From Prolixibacteraceae bacterium (GTDB taxonomy: Bacteria > Bacteroidota > Bacteroidia > Bacteroidales > Prolixibacteraceae), in NCBI GenBank assembly GCA_019459525.1, contig JAIBEY010000060.1, forward strand, positions 62,001 to 126,000: 64,000 bases of DNA, in the 5' to 3' direction. The position numbers were made by a program, and so were the translations under genes. The stretch's first letter is position 1; every line of letters starts with the position of its first letter. The notes below the pieces were generated by a model. It did no database searches. It was given only the letters and a program-made list of their open reading frames with translations, and was not told the origin of the DNA. This document shows positions 27,021 through 36,523 of this stretch, piece after piece.

Positions 27021-30000
27021 CTAGAAAATAAGTTTCAGATTAAACCCAAGATAACGAAGTGACGGATCGCTAAAGTTTTCGCTACCACCATCCGGATCGG
27101 AATACTTAAACTGTTTGGCCCAGAGGAACACATTTTGTCCAACAGCAGAAATAGAAGCTCCCTTGGAGTAGAATTTAGTGCATATGCTTTTAGGCAAATC
27201 GTAAGTAAACGACATCTCCCTGATTTTAAAATATGTGGTGCTGTAGGCATCAACAATAGATGGTGCACCACCCCAGGCTGTTCCTTTGTGCAAATTTTCC
27301 AGATACGTTTTATAGGTCACCGCTACATCGTTTGGTGCATAAACTCTGGTATCGCTGGTAATATTTCCATAAGTATCGTAGGTTGCAGAACCCGATACGA
27401 CTTTCACCCCACTCCCGACGTAATTCTTTGTTCCTGGCTGTGTAGCATCCAGATATCTCTCCGGAACAACTGATTTCGGGTGCGAACCTGCACGCCACAT
27501 ATACATTTCGGTAGTGGTTTGAGCCAATCCGCCTACGCGGCCATCAAGCGAAACATAAAATGACCAGTTTTTATACTTAACGGTTGTATTTGCACCCCAG
27601 ATCCAATTTGGATCGGCATTGCCAAATTTAGAGTCGTAAGCCGAATACAGTGGCTGACCGTTATTATGGATAATGTTGCCGTCAGGATCACGCTGATAAT
27701 CACGAAGGATATAGTGGTCGGCCCTTTCGCCTACCTTTACCCAAGGCTTATCGGCTGAATAAACCGGATCTAATTTGGTATAATACCTGGCATACGTTGA
27801 CCAGTTGAGCGAAAGATCCCATTGCCAGTCATTTGTTTTGATCGGAGTTACATTGGCTGAAACTTCAACTCCTTTTCGGGTAATTTCCTCGTCAATATTG
27901 ATATAATTGTTGTAATATCCTGAAGCAGGACTTATTCCTGTTGATTTCAGGAAGTCGTACATTCTTTTGTTGTAATAGGATACATCAACAGAAGCCCTGT
28001 TTTTATAAAGGTTTACTGCGGTACCAATCTCGAAGGTAGAGGCTGACTCCGGATGAACATCGACGCCATAAATAGTACCAGGCAACGATGCCGAACTTAA
28101 ACTTCCCCAGGCGTTATTGGTAATGGTATAAACCTGATTGATGCTATAGACTCCGGCAGGAGTTTTCGAAGAAGTCCACGAGGCACGCAATTTCCACATC
28201 GAAAGCCAGTCCATTTTAGGAAGTAATTCAGACGCGACAAAACTTCCTGACAAAGATGGATATAGATACGAACGGGTCGATTCGGGCAAAGTAGAACTCC
28301 AGTCGTTGCGTAAAGTTCCCTCAGCATACACCAGACTTTTCCACGAGAAAGCAAGGCGTCCGTACAGACTGTTCACTTGCTGTTTAGTTAAGCTGGAAGC
28401 CACATAGGCCGGAGTTACCGAAGCTTTAAGTGAGTAGAAAGCCGGAATAGAAAGTCCACCTTGCGTTCTTGAATCAATGCCTTCATCCTCGCGGTAATAA
28501 ATCGTTCCACCAACAAAACCATCTACGTTGAAATCTCCGATTGATTTGTTCCCCGAAAGCAGGAAATCGGTATTGAGGCTGTAACCCCGGCCAATTCCCA
28601 TGTTGTACGATCCTTTCATCGATTCACCCCAAACCTGACCGCCATTGTCGATTATGGTAGCAGTACCTGCACTTACAAATGAACCTTTAGAAATCTGGAT
28701 CTCCTGTTTGTTGCTATAGGAGTCAAAACCGGTACGGAAAGTAGCTTTAAGCCAGGAGGTCATGTCATAATTCAATGCCAGTGTGCCATTTAAAACATCT
28801 TTATTTATACTGTGTGTCCTTTCGTACCTGTCGAAATAGGGATTGTTGTTGGTACCTGTATAACTGCTGTTCTGAATTTCGTTTGGTACTACCCAGTAAT
28901 CTTTATAGTCGCGGATGTCCCAATCAGGACCCGACCAGATTAACATGGAATACATGGGGTCGTATCCGGTATAACCACCAAAACCTATGTTTGGGGAAAT
29001 TTGCTTGTTAAACGACAGATTTGACGACAACGTGAACTTGTTCACTTTCATATCACCGCCAATGCTGTAAGTAATTTTGTCGAACATTGAATTGGGATAC
29101 TGCCCCTTATTTTTCACCCAGGTTACCGAAGAGCGGAAGCTCCCGAATTCACCTTGCTGAACTACGTTAACGTTGTTATTTAAAACATACCCCTGTTCCA
29201 GAAAATTCTGAAAATTATCTTTTCCTATAGGCAGGTAAGGCATCGCCTTCATGGTTTTTTTTATCGGATCCCATTGAATAACTTCCTGTCCTTCCAAAGG
29301 AGGCCCCCAGGGACCATCTCCTGAACGGACATAGGTATTGGTTGCCGTGTTCACAACACGTCCGTAAGTTGATTGCAATTCAGGAATAGCCAGATAACCA
29401 GCAGTCAACATGGTTCCGCTGTTAACTGAAACCGACAGGCCCTTGTTCTTATTCCCCTTTATTGTTGTAACCATTATTGCTCCACTCGCCCCGCGATAAC
29501 CATAAAGGGCTGATGCGGTTGCACCTTTCAGCACACTGATATCCTCAATATCGTCTGACGGTAAATCACGCAGGCTCATATTGCCATAAGGTACTCCGTC
29601 GATTACCAAAAGTGGTTTTTCACCACGAAGCAAAATGTCTGGTTCTGCCGCAAATTCGGTACTGTTTTTCACCATCAAACCTGCAACTTTTCCGGTTAAT
29701 GAGGTACTCAAATCAAGTCCTTTAACCGTTTGCAAACCCTCTCCGGAAACTTTCTGTACGGCATAACCCAGCGCTTTTTCCATTCGTTTGATTCCGAGAG
29801 CTGTAACAACAACTTCATCAACGCCAAAAGTCTCTTCCTCCATCACAATATTGATCGAGCTTTTACCCTCAACGGAGATGTCCTGTGTTTTCATTCCAAC
29901 AAATGTGAATTGCAGAATCGCATTTGTAGCAACAGCTGGAAGTGAATAGTTTCCATTCCCATCAGTGATTGTTCCATTGGTTGTACCCTTTATCACTACC

Positions 30001-30446
30001 GAAACACCTGGCAGAGCCAATCCCGCATTGTCGGTTACTTTCCCTGAAACTGTTTTCTGCTGCTGAACTACCGATACTCCTTCGCCAGGGGTAAGGATGA
30101 TGTGCCGGTCGCGAATCAGGATATTCACACTGCCATCGTCAAAAAGTTTCGACAGAATAAAATCTATTTTCTCATTTGTCACGTCAACATTAACTTTCCG
30201 CTCAACATCAATAAGTTGATTGTTATACAGAAAATAAAAATCACTTTTGTCCTCAATCGTACCCAACACTTCCCTCACCGTTGAATTTTTCATACTCAAC
30301 GACAAACGTGTTGATTGAGAATAACTTGCTCCTGCAATTACCTGTAATGCACTGATCAGGATTAAAAATAGTGAAACCCGCATAATTAGAAAGGTTTTTC
30401 GCTGTCCGGTAAAAACCGAACAACACAATTTCATCTTTTTTTTCAT
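27021..30446 (-). CDS. SusC-like TonB-dependent transporter with STN domain, unit 4
   Basis: 1141 aa. MKKK extension, signal core after Met22 (RVSLFLILISALQVIAGASYS), STN domain about 45-115, carboxypeptidase-regulatory-like domain about 133-210, plug about 215-330. The plug starts VVVTALGIKRMEKALGYAVQ, a different SusC subgroup from units 1-3 (which have GYGxxKK), matching the different SusD class. Barrel ends in LKLIF. Confidence 0.95.
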   Translation of the reverse strand: MKKKMKLCCSVFTGQRKTFLIMRVSLFLILISALQVIAGASYSQSTRLSLSMKNSTVREVLGTIEDKSDFYFLYNNQLIDVERKVNVDVTNEKIDFILSKLFDDGSVNILIRDRHIILTPGEGVSVVQQQKTVSGKVTDNAGLALPGVSVVIKGTTNGTITDGNGNYSLPAVATNAILQFTFVGMKTQDISVEGKSSINIVMEEETFGVDEVVVTALGIKRMEKALGYAVQKVSGEGLQTVKGLDLSTSLTGKVAGLMVKNSTEFAAEPDILLRGEKPLLVIDGVPYGNMSLRDLPSDDIEDISVLKGATASALYGYRGASGAIMVTTIKGNKNKGLSVSVNSGTMLTAGYLAIPELQSTYGRVVNTATNTYVRSGDGPWGPPLEGQEVIQWDPIKKTMKAMPYLPIGKDNFQNFLEQGYVLNNNVNVVQQGEFGSFRSSVTWVKNKGQYPNSMFDKITYSIGGDMKVNKFTLSSNLSFNKQISPNIGFGGYTGYDPMYSMLIWSGPDWDIRDYKDYWVVPNEIQNSSYTGTNNNPYFDRYERTHSINKDVLNGTLALNYDMTSWLKATFRTGFDSYSNKQEIQISKGSFVSAGTATIIDNGGQVWGESMKGSYNMGIGRGYSLNTDFLLSGNKSIGDFNVDGFVGGTIYYREDEGIDSRTQGGLSIPAFYSLKASVTPAYVASSLTKQQVNSLYGRLAFSWKSLVYAEGTLRNDWSSTLPESTRSYLYPSLSGSFVASELLPKMDWLSMWKLRASWTSSKTPAGVYSINQVYTITNNAWGSLSSASLPGTIYGVDVHPESASTFEIGTAVNLYKNRASVDVSYYNKRMYDFLKSTGISPASGYYNNYINIDEEITRKGVEVSANVTPIKTNDWQWDLSLNWSTYARYYTKLDPVYSADKPWVKVGERADHYILRDYQRDPDGNIIHNNGQPLYSAYDSKFGNADPNWIWGANTTVKYKNWSFYVSLDGRVGGLAQTTTEMYMWRAGSHPKSVVPERYLDATQPGTKNYVGSGVKVVSGSATYDTYGNITSDTRVYAPNDVAVTYKTYLENLHKGTAWGGAPSIVDAYSTTYFKIREMSFTYDLPKSICTKFYSKGASISAVGQNVFLWAKQFKYSDPDGGSENFSDPSLRYLGFNLKLIF

Positions 30447-30459
30447 AGATTTGAATGAT

Positions 30460-30532
30460 TAAATTTAATAACGTTATTTGATCTGCCCGTTAAGGGTAAC
30501 CCGAGAGGAGGTGTTGGTAGCACTTCCTCTCT
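30460..30532 (+). ncRNA. Possible antisense RNA over the susC4 leader
   Basis: Seen on the plus strand: TAGATTTG (30446-30453) across the susC4 start codon and an 11-bp hairpin with one G-T pair (30503-30513 with 30521-30531, loop TTGGTAG). There is no T-run after the hairpin, so termination is less certain than at the other three junctions. A perfect palindrome AATAACGTTATT lies within the region. Inference by analogy with the other three. Confidence 0.3.
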
Positions 30533-30572
30533 TCGTTATAAGAGATTTATAATGTCATAGGCAATCTGGTTT

Positions 30573-31550
30573 TTATTTTTTAGTTATAATAATTTGTGAT
30601 CTGGTTTTCGACTTATTGTCTTTTCCAAGTGTTGCCTGAACATACCGGATACGAATGGGCGACGACAATCCAAGTAGTTCGATGACCTGAAAAAGTGATT
30701 CATTTTCGAAAGTGGTGGTAAACCGATAGTTCATGATTTCCTGATCGCGCACAACCACGTCGATGCCATACCAGCGTTCGAGCATTTGTGCCACTTCGCT
30801 CATTGGCGAATTACTGAACACCAGTTTCCCGGTGTGCCATGCAATATATTTATCGATTTCTTCGCTGGTTATGGTAGCCTGAAGGTTTGATTTACCAACC
30901 ACAGCAAATTCTCCCGGATGCAATATTTTTTCCGATGATCCTGAACTGCCTGCTATATTTAGTGCTATTTTACCTTCCTCCAGCGCAACTTGTACGTTTT
31001 CATCTTCGGCGTACGATTTACAGTTGAAACGTGTTCCAAGCACCTTTATTTTCACCTTGCCCGTTTGCACCACAAAAGGTTTTCCTTGATCTTTTACTAC
31101 GTCAAAAAAAGCTTCGCCCTGCAAATCTACATTCCGGTTTTCTCCCTGAAACGGAACCTGAAACTTCAGGGTACTTTCGGCATTCAGCCAAACCTTTGTT
31201 CCATCGGGCAAAAGTACCTGTGACCGAATACCTGACGGGCTGGTAATTTCCTGCAAAGCATAGTGTTGTGAAGAATTGGAGTCTAATTGTCGGCTCAGGA
31301 TCCAGATGGAGGCCATAAGCAAGGGAATAAAAAGGATAGCAGCAACCCGGCTCAAAGTATTCAGCAGTTGTCGATAGCTGTTTTTTTCCTGAATCCGGTT
31401 TTGTACCAGCGCAAATGCAGCACGACTGTTTATGGTTTCTATTTCAGAAATGATTTGCCTGGCCGAAATGATTTGGCTTTCCTCTGTTTGATTGCCAAGA
31501 TTGGACAATCGATCTTTAATTTTTTGCCGGATAGTTGTATCGTCTGCCAT
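30573..31550 (-). CDS. FecR-family anti-sigma factor, unit 4
   Basis: 325 aa. Cytoplasmic N-terminus (1-75), transmembrane helix about 70-88 (VAAILFIPLLMASIWIL), FecR domain about 110-215 (LLPDGTKVWLNAESTLKF, KVLGTRFNCKSYAEDENV), DUF4974-like C-terminus (MSEVAQMLERWYGIDVVV). Lies 90 bp after the sigma stop. Confidence 0.95.
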   Translation of the reverse strand: MADDTTIRQKIKDRLSNLGNQTEESQIISARQIISEIETINSRAAFALVQNRIQEKNSYRQLLNTLSRVAAILFIPLLMASIWILSRQLDSNSSQHYALQEITSPSGIRSQVLLPDGTKVWLNAESTLKFQVPFQGENRNVDLQGEAFFDVVKDQGKPFVVQTGKVKIKVLGTRFNCKSYAEDENVQVALEEGKIALNIAGSSGSSEKILHPGEFAVVGKSNLQATITSEEIDKYIAWHTGKLVFSNSPMSEVAQMLERWYGIDVVVRDQEIMNYRFTTTFENESLFQVIELLGLSSPIRIRYVQATLGKDNKSKTRSQIIITKK

Positions 31551-31639
31551 TTTAAACTGTTGATGAATCTGTTTTCATCTAAAACAACTGAAACGAAAAA
31601 CACACGTATCCGAAAACTGACAAATGAGAAGAATAAATT

Positions 31640-32218
31640 TTATATCCCCAATAGCATCAGCAAACCAGCATAATCTTTCAATTCAACCTTCATCACTTTC
31701 AGTGCTTTACTTATCTGAGTTTCAACCGTTCGTTTCGAGAGATGTAATTCCTCCGCAATTTCTTCGTTCTTCATTCCACGGAAACGACTCATAATAAATA
31801 TCTCACGGCACTTTTCGGGAAGCAGGTCAACTGCTTCCTTTACTTTTTCCTGAAGTTCGGAAGCAACATACAAATCCGGATCGAAAACCAAATGGTGATT
31901 AGCTAACTCAATCATATCTTTAATGTACCGCTCCTCTATCTTTTTGTGCTTCAGGAAATTCAGGCTGCCATTTTTTACCGATAAAAACAAATAGCTTTTA
32001 AGACTGTCGGCTGGAATAAACTGTTGTCGTTTTTGCCAGAACCTGACGAAGAAATCCTGAACAATTTCTTCGGCTTCAACCCTGTCGGTGGTAAATTGTG
32101 TGGAATACATAACCAGTCCGGGATAATAAAAGTGAAACAACAACTCGAAAGCTGTTTGATCTCCACTTTTGAAGCGGGTTATCAAATCTTTTTCACTTAT
32201 TCCCTGAATGGTTTGCAT
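31640..32218 (-). CDS. ECF RNA polymerase sigma-70 factor, unit 4
   Basis: 192 aa. Region 2 (RVEAEEIVQDFFVRFWQKRQ) and region 4 (RFRGMKNEEIAEELHLSKRTVETQISKALKVMK) are intact. The -7 box ends only 5 nt before this ATG, so the mRNA may be leaderless, or translation may start inside. It is divergent from the xylose regulator. Confidence 0.93.
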   Translation of the reverse strand: MQTIQGISEKDLITRFKSGDQTAFELLFHFYYPGLVMYSTQFTTDRVEAEEIVQDFFVRFWQKRQQFIPADSLKSYLFLSVKNGSLNFLKHKKIEERYIKDMIELANHHLVFDPDLYVASELQEKVKEAVDLLPEKCREIFIMSRFRGMKNEEIAEELHLSKRTVETQISKALKVMKVELKDYAGLLMLLGI

Positions 32219-32223
32219 ACTGA

Positions 32224-32231
32224 CAAAAGTA
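32224..32231 (-). promoter_or_regulatory. -7 box (TACTTTTG) of ECF sigma gene, unit 4
   Basis: Perfect TAnnTTTG on the minus strand directly before the sigma start codon. It shares the 252-bp divergent region with the gntR-type promoter at 32406-32451; the rest of that region shows nothing I recognise. Confidence 0.4.
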
Positions 32232-32405
32232 AAAAAAATGTTTGCTTCTCCGGATTCGTAATTGTTTAAGTTTAATTAAATAATCCGACCAGCATGTGAC
32301 ACACAACATAATAGATCTACCTCAAAAACAAATTGTACTGAAGTTGCATAAACCCACTCTTTCCTCCATTTGACGAAAAAAGAGAACGGCAGATTAAAAA
32401 AATTA

Positions 32406-32451
32406 CTTGGCCTTTTCGGGTCTAATGCGTATGTTTGCATACCAGAACAGA
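32406..32451 (+). promoter_or_regulatory. Promoter and operator of the GntR-type xylose regulator
   Basis: CTTG (32406-32409, one off TTTG), 20-nt spacer, perfect -7 TATGTTTG (32430-32437), then the 15-nt motif GCATACCAGAACAGA (32437-32451). The identical 15-mer occurs at the xylB promoter. GTATG-TTTG-CATAC (32429-32442) is also an inverted repeat. Position across -7/+1 implies autorepression by the downstream GntR protein (inference). Confidence 0.6.
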
Positions 32452-32470
32452 CCACCACATTGCATATCTT

Positions 32471-33469
32471 ATGGAAAGCAAATTTCATTTTACGGTAAAT
32501 CCGCAGTCCAACCTACTGAAATTCCAACAGTTAATAGACTCAGTAAACGAAGCTGTCAGTAAAAACTTACTCCAGGTTGGCGATATGCTACCATCGGTAA
32601 ATCAGTTGTGTAAAGAAAGTGCCTTGTCGCGTGATACCGTTTTTAAAGCGTATGCCGAGCTGAAAAATCGGGGGGTGATTGAATCGGTTCCCAACCGGGG
32701 CTATTTTGTAGCCAAAGCCGTTACCAAAGTCTTTTTGTTTCTCGATACATTCAAGGCTTACAAGGAAGTTTTGTACGGCTCTTTTCTGGATAACCTGCCC
32801 GAAACCATTGCCATCGACCTGCATTTTCACCATTACAACATTGATGATTTTGAGAAGATCATCAAGGAAAGCCTGGGCAAATACACGAAGTACATCATCA
32901 TGAATTTCGACCATGACCGTGTTCCCGAAATAACCCGCCAGATACCCGCCAGTAAACTGCTGGTCATCGACTGGAATGTGAATGCACAGGAAGGGGCTTC
33001 GAGTATCTATCAGGATTTTGGTCAGGCATTGTACGATTCGCTTGAAAGTGGTCTTGAACTCATCCGGAAATACGAAAAATTCATATACCTCTATCCTTCA
33101 TTCACTTATCACCCAAAAATATCAGTCGAGTATTTTGATAAATTTTGTACCGATTATAAAATCAATTACAAAATCTTATACGATTTTAAGAAATTTGACT
33201 TGCAGAAAGGTGAACTTTATTTGCTGGTGAGCGACCGTACTTTGGCCAAATTTCTGGATCAGTGTCACCAAAAGAATCTGGGTTTGGGGCAGGATGTGGG
33301 CGTTATTTCGTACAACGAAACACCAATGAAAAAGTATGTCAAAGATGGGATTACAGTTATTTCGACTGACTTTGAACTGATGGGTAAAAAAATTGCTGAC
33401 TTTGTAAATACCGGAGAAAGAATAAACACAGTTATTCCCAGCAAATTGACTATCAGGAAATCTCTTTAA
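32471..33469 (+). CDS. GntR-family regulator with LacI-type sugar-binding domain (likely xylose repressor)
   Basis: 332 aa from ATG at 32471; a TTG 12 codons upstream would fall inside the operator. N-terminal winged helix, residues about 8-78 (VGDMLPSVNQLCKESALSRDTVF, YAELKNRGVIESVPNRGYFV). From about 80 to the end it has a periplasmic-binding-protein-like fold as in LacI proteins (GLGQDVGVISYNETPMKKYV, GITVISTDFELMGKKIADFV). First gene of the xylose locus and shares an operator repeat with xylB, so probably a xylose-responsive repressor (inference). Confidence 0.88.
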   Translation: MESKFHFTVNPQSNLLKFQQLIDSVNEAVSKNLLQVGDMLPSVNQLCKESALSRDTVFKAYAELKNRGVIESVPNRGYFVAKAVTKVFLFLDTFKAYKEVLYGSFLDNLPETIAIDLHFHHYNIDDFEKIIKESLGKYTKYIIMNFDHDRVPEITRQIPASKLLVIDWNVNAQEGASSIYQDFGQALYDSLESGLELIRKYEKFIYLYPSFTYHPKISVEYFDKFCTDYKINYKILYDFKKFDLQKGELYLLVSDRTLAKFLDQCHQKNLGLGQDVGVISYNETPMKKYVKDGITVISTDFELMGKKIADFVNTGERINTVIPSKLTIRKSL

Positions 33470-33496
33470 ACAATGTTTTAAAACAGCATTGCTAAT

Positions 33497-33546
33497 TTTG
33501 ATAATGGGATTGCATCGTCTAGTTTTGCAGAGCATACCAGAACAGA
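33497..33546 (+). promoter_or_regulatory. xylB promoter with operator repeat
   Basis: -33 TTTG (33497-33500), 19-nt spacer, -7 TAGTTTTG (33520-33527): a full Bacteroidetes promoter. The 15-mer GCATACCAGAACAGA at 33532-33546 covers the expected start site. The leader to the xylB ATG is about 50 nt. Confidence 0.68.
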
Positions 33547-33586
33547 ACGGATACACCAACTATTAAAACCTATAAAACTAAAATAT

Positions 33587-35071
33587 ATGTACTTATTAGG
33601 ATTCGACATTGGCAGTTCATCGATAAAAGCATCGTTAATCGATGGTCAATCAGGAAATTGCCTGGCCTCGGCATTTTACCCCAAGCAGGAAATGAAAATT
33701 ACCGCTGTAAAACCCGGATGGGCCGAACAAGAACCGGAACAATGGTGGGCAAACCTTAAACTGGCGCTTGCCGATGTGATGGGCCAGTCAAAAGTTGATC
33801 CGAAAGCTATTGATTCGATTGGCATCTCCTACCAGATGCACGGATTAGTTGCAGTGGATAAAAACCAGCAGGTACTGCGTCCGTCAATCATCTGGTGCGA
33901 CAGCCGTGCTGCTGAAATTGGCAATAAAGCTTTCACCGAAATCGGCGAAGAAAAATGCCTTTCCAATTTGCTTAATTCACCCGGAAACTTTACCGCGTCC
34001 AAATTAAAATGGGTGAAAGATAATGAGCCGGAATTGTATGCAAAAATCGACAAGATCATGCTGCCTGGCGACTACATTGCGATGAAACTTTCAGGAGAAA
34101 TAAAAACCACTGCCGGAAACTTATCGGAAGGAATCCTCTGGAATTTTAAAGAAAATGCTGTAGCCGATATGCTGCTCGATTATTACGGATTCGAAAAATC
34201 GTTTATCCCCGAAATCGTTCCGACTTTCTCTGTTCAGAGTGTGGTTAACGCCAAAGCGGCTGCTGAATTGGGATTGGCCGAAGGAATAAAAATCAGTTAT
34301 CGCGCAGGCGATCAACCAAACAATGCCCTATCGCTGAACGTGCTGAATCCGGGTGAGATTGCCACCACTGCCGGAACTTCCGGAGTTGTTTACGGTGTAA
34401 GTGGCGAAGTTAAATACGATCCGTATTCACGGGTAAACACCTTCGCTCACGTTAACCATTCGGCTGAAGCCAATCGTTTGGGCGTTCTGCTTTGCATCAA
34501 CGGAACCGGAATCCTGAATTCGTGGCTGAATAAGCATGTCGGGAACAAAGCTTTCTCGTACGAAGAAATGAACCGGAAAGCATCCGAAGTGGCCATTGGG
34601 TCAGACGGGTTGAGCATTCTGCCTTTTGGAAATGGTGCCGAACGTGTTCTCCGCAACAAAAACATTGGCGCACAAATTTCAGGATTAGGTTTCAACACGC
34701 ACACCGAAGCCCATTTGTTCCGTGCCGCGCAGGAAGGGATTGTCTTTTCATTCAAATACGGAATGGAAATTATGGAACAAATCGGAATCAAAGCACAGGT
34801 TATTCGCGCCGGAAAAGCCAACATGTTCCTGAGCCCGATTTTCCGCGAAACACTCGCCGGAATTTCCGGGGCTACCATCGAGCTGTATAACACCGACGGA
34901 TCAGTTGGTGCAGCCCGCGGTGCCGGAATTGGTTCAGGCTATTATGCTTCAGCAAAAGAAGCATTTGCCAGCCTGAAAAAATTAGATACCGTTTCGCCTG
35001 ACCTGAGCAAAAAAACACAGTACGAAGAAGCGTATCAAAACTGGAAACAGCAATTGGAGAAAGCGTTATAG
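33587..35071 (+). CDS. xylB: Xylulokinase
   Basis: Phosphorylates D-xylulose to xylulose 5-phosphate in the cytoplasm. 494 aa, FGGY kinase. N-terminal phosphate-binding loop LGFDIGSSSIKASLID (3-18), substrate region SYQMHGLVAVD and IIWCDSRAAEIG, C-terminal ATP domain with GGTxG-like TTAGTSGVVYG and DGSVGAARGAGIGSGYY. Length is normal. Followed by xylA after 123 bp. Confidence 0.96.
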   Translation: MYLLGFDIGSSSIKASLIDGQSGNCLASAFYPKQEMKITAVKPGWAEQEPEQWWANLKLALADVMGQSKVDPKAIDSIGISYQMHGLVAVDKNQQVLRPSIIWCDSRAAEIGNKAFTEIGEEKCLSNLLNSPGNFTASKLKWVKDNEPELYAKIDKIMLPGDYIAMKLSGEIKTTAGNLSEGILWNFKENAVADMLLDYYGFEKSFIPEIVPTFSVQSVVNAKAAAELGLAEGIKISYRAGDQPNNALSLNVLNPGEIATTAGTSGVVYGVSGEVKYDPYSRVNTFAHVNHSAEANRLGVLLCINGTGILNSWLNKHVGNKAFSYEEMNRKASEVAIGSDGLSILPFGNGAERVLRNKNIGAQISGLGFNTHTEAHLFRAAQEGIVFSFKYGMEIMEQIGIKAQVIRAGKANMFLSPIFRETLAGISGATIELYNTDGSVGAARGAGIGSGYYASAKEAFASLKKLDTVSPDLSKKTQYEEAYQNWKQQLEKAL

Positions 35072-35194
35072 TTAATAGAAATCACCGAAGTAGAAATAAG
35101 AAGCATCGAGCTAATCCGTTCTACATTCCTTATTTGATATTTAAAATTATATTTATTACTAATTCCTTCTGTGGAAGGACAAATACAAAACACA

Positions 35195-36520
35195 ATGACA
35201 GCTTTTAAAGGAAACAAAGAGTATTTCCCAGGTATCGATCAAATTGAGTTCGAGGGACCACAGTCGAAAAATCCGATGGCATTTAAATACTACAATGCCA
35301 ACCAAGTCGTTTTAGGCAAAACAATGAAAGAATATCTTCGTTTTGCAGTTGCATACTGGCATACCTTCTGTGGCGATGGTGGCGATCCATTCGGCCCGGG
35401 AACACAGATTTTCCCTTGGGTAGGCGCTGCTGACCCAATGACTGCAGCTAAAGAAAAAATGGATGCGGCTTTCGAATTCATCAGCAAAATTGGTGCCCCT
35501 TTCTATTGTTTCCACGATACTGACGTGGTTGGTGGCGGTTCTGTTTTCGAAATCGAAAAACGTTTGGCTAACATGATCGACTTTGCTAAAGAACGTCAGG
35601 AAGCTACCGGAATCAAATTGCTTTGGGGTACTGCCAACGTATTCAGCGATCCCCGTTATATGAATGGAGCCTCAACCAACCCCGATTTCAATGTATTGGC
35701 CAATGCAGCCGTTCAGGTTAAAAATGCGATGGAAGCAACTATCGCTTTAGGCGGTGTCAATTATGTATTCTGGGGAGGACGCGAAGGATACATGAGTTTG
35801 CACAATACCGACACCAAACGCGAATTGGACCACATGGGTAAATTCCTGACTGCAGCCCGCGATCACGCCCGTGCTAAAGGATTTAAAGGCTCTTTCCTGA
35901 TTGAGCCAAAACCAATGGAACCCATGAAACACCAGTATGATTTCGATACCCAGACTGTTGTTGGATTCCTGAAAGCACATGGTTTGGAAAACGATTTCAA
36001 GATGAACATTGAAGTGAACCATGCTACGTTGGCCGGCCACACTTTTGCTCACGAGTTGCGTGTTGCCCGCGATACCGGCATGTTCGGTTCGATTGATGCC
36101 AACAAAGGTGACTACCAAAACGGATGGGACACTGATGAATTCCCAACCAACATTTACGAAGTTACTGAAGCCATGATCGAAATTATTCAGGCTGGCGGAT
36201 TTACCACCGGCGGTATCAACTTCGATGCAAAAACACGTCGTAACTCAACAGACCTGGAAGACATTTTCATCGCACACATCTCGGGTATGGACGTATTTGC
36301 ACGCTCACTCGTAATAGCCGACAAATTGCTGAAAGATTCAGACTACCTGAAATTGAAAGCTAACCGTTATGCTTCATTCGACTCTGGCAAAGGCGCCGAG
36401 TACGAAGCTGGCAAACTGAGCCTGACCGACCTGTACAATGTGGCCAAAGAAGTTGGTGAACCCAAACAAATCAGCGGGAAACAGGAAATGTTGGAACAGT
36501 TGATCAATTGTTACATTTAA
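35195..36520 (+). CDS. xylA: Xylose isomerase
   Basis: Converts D-xylose to D-xylulose, metal-dependent TIM barrel. 441 aa from ATG at 35195 ([20 protein letters not shown]), matching the usual start in Bacteroidetes; an upstream GTG-type start would add 8 residues. Catalytic and metal-binding segments seen: [86 protein letters not shown]. Group II (long) isomerase type. Confidence 0.97.
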   Translation: MTAFKGNKEYFPGIDQIEFEGPQSKNPMAFKYYNANQVVLGKTMKEYLRFAVAYWHTFCGDGGDPFGPGTQIFPWVGAADPMTAAKEKMDAAFEFISKIGAPFYCFHDTDVVGGGSVFEIEKRLANMIDFAKERQEATGIKLLWGTANVFSDPRYMNGASTNPDFNVLANAAVQVKNAMEATIALGGVNYVFWGGREGYMSLHNTDTKRELDHMGKFLTAARDHARAKGFKGSFLIEPKPMEPMKHQYDFDTQTVVGFLKAHGLENDFKMNIEVNHATLAGHTFAHELRVARDTGMFGSIDANKGDYQNGWDTDEFPTNIYEVTEAMIEIIQAGGFTTGGINFDAKTRRNSTDLEDIFIAHISGMDVFARSLVIADKLLKDSDYLKLKANRYASFDSGKGAEYEAGKLSLTDLYNVAKEVGEPKQISGKQEMLEQLINCYI

Positions 36521-36523
36521 CCA

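Noticed and set aside
801-30446. The four SusC units as an assembly artefact or recent tandem duplication
   Set aside because: Plug and STN sequences differ clearly among the four, intergenic sequences differ, and unit 4 belongs to another subclass.
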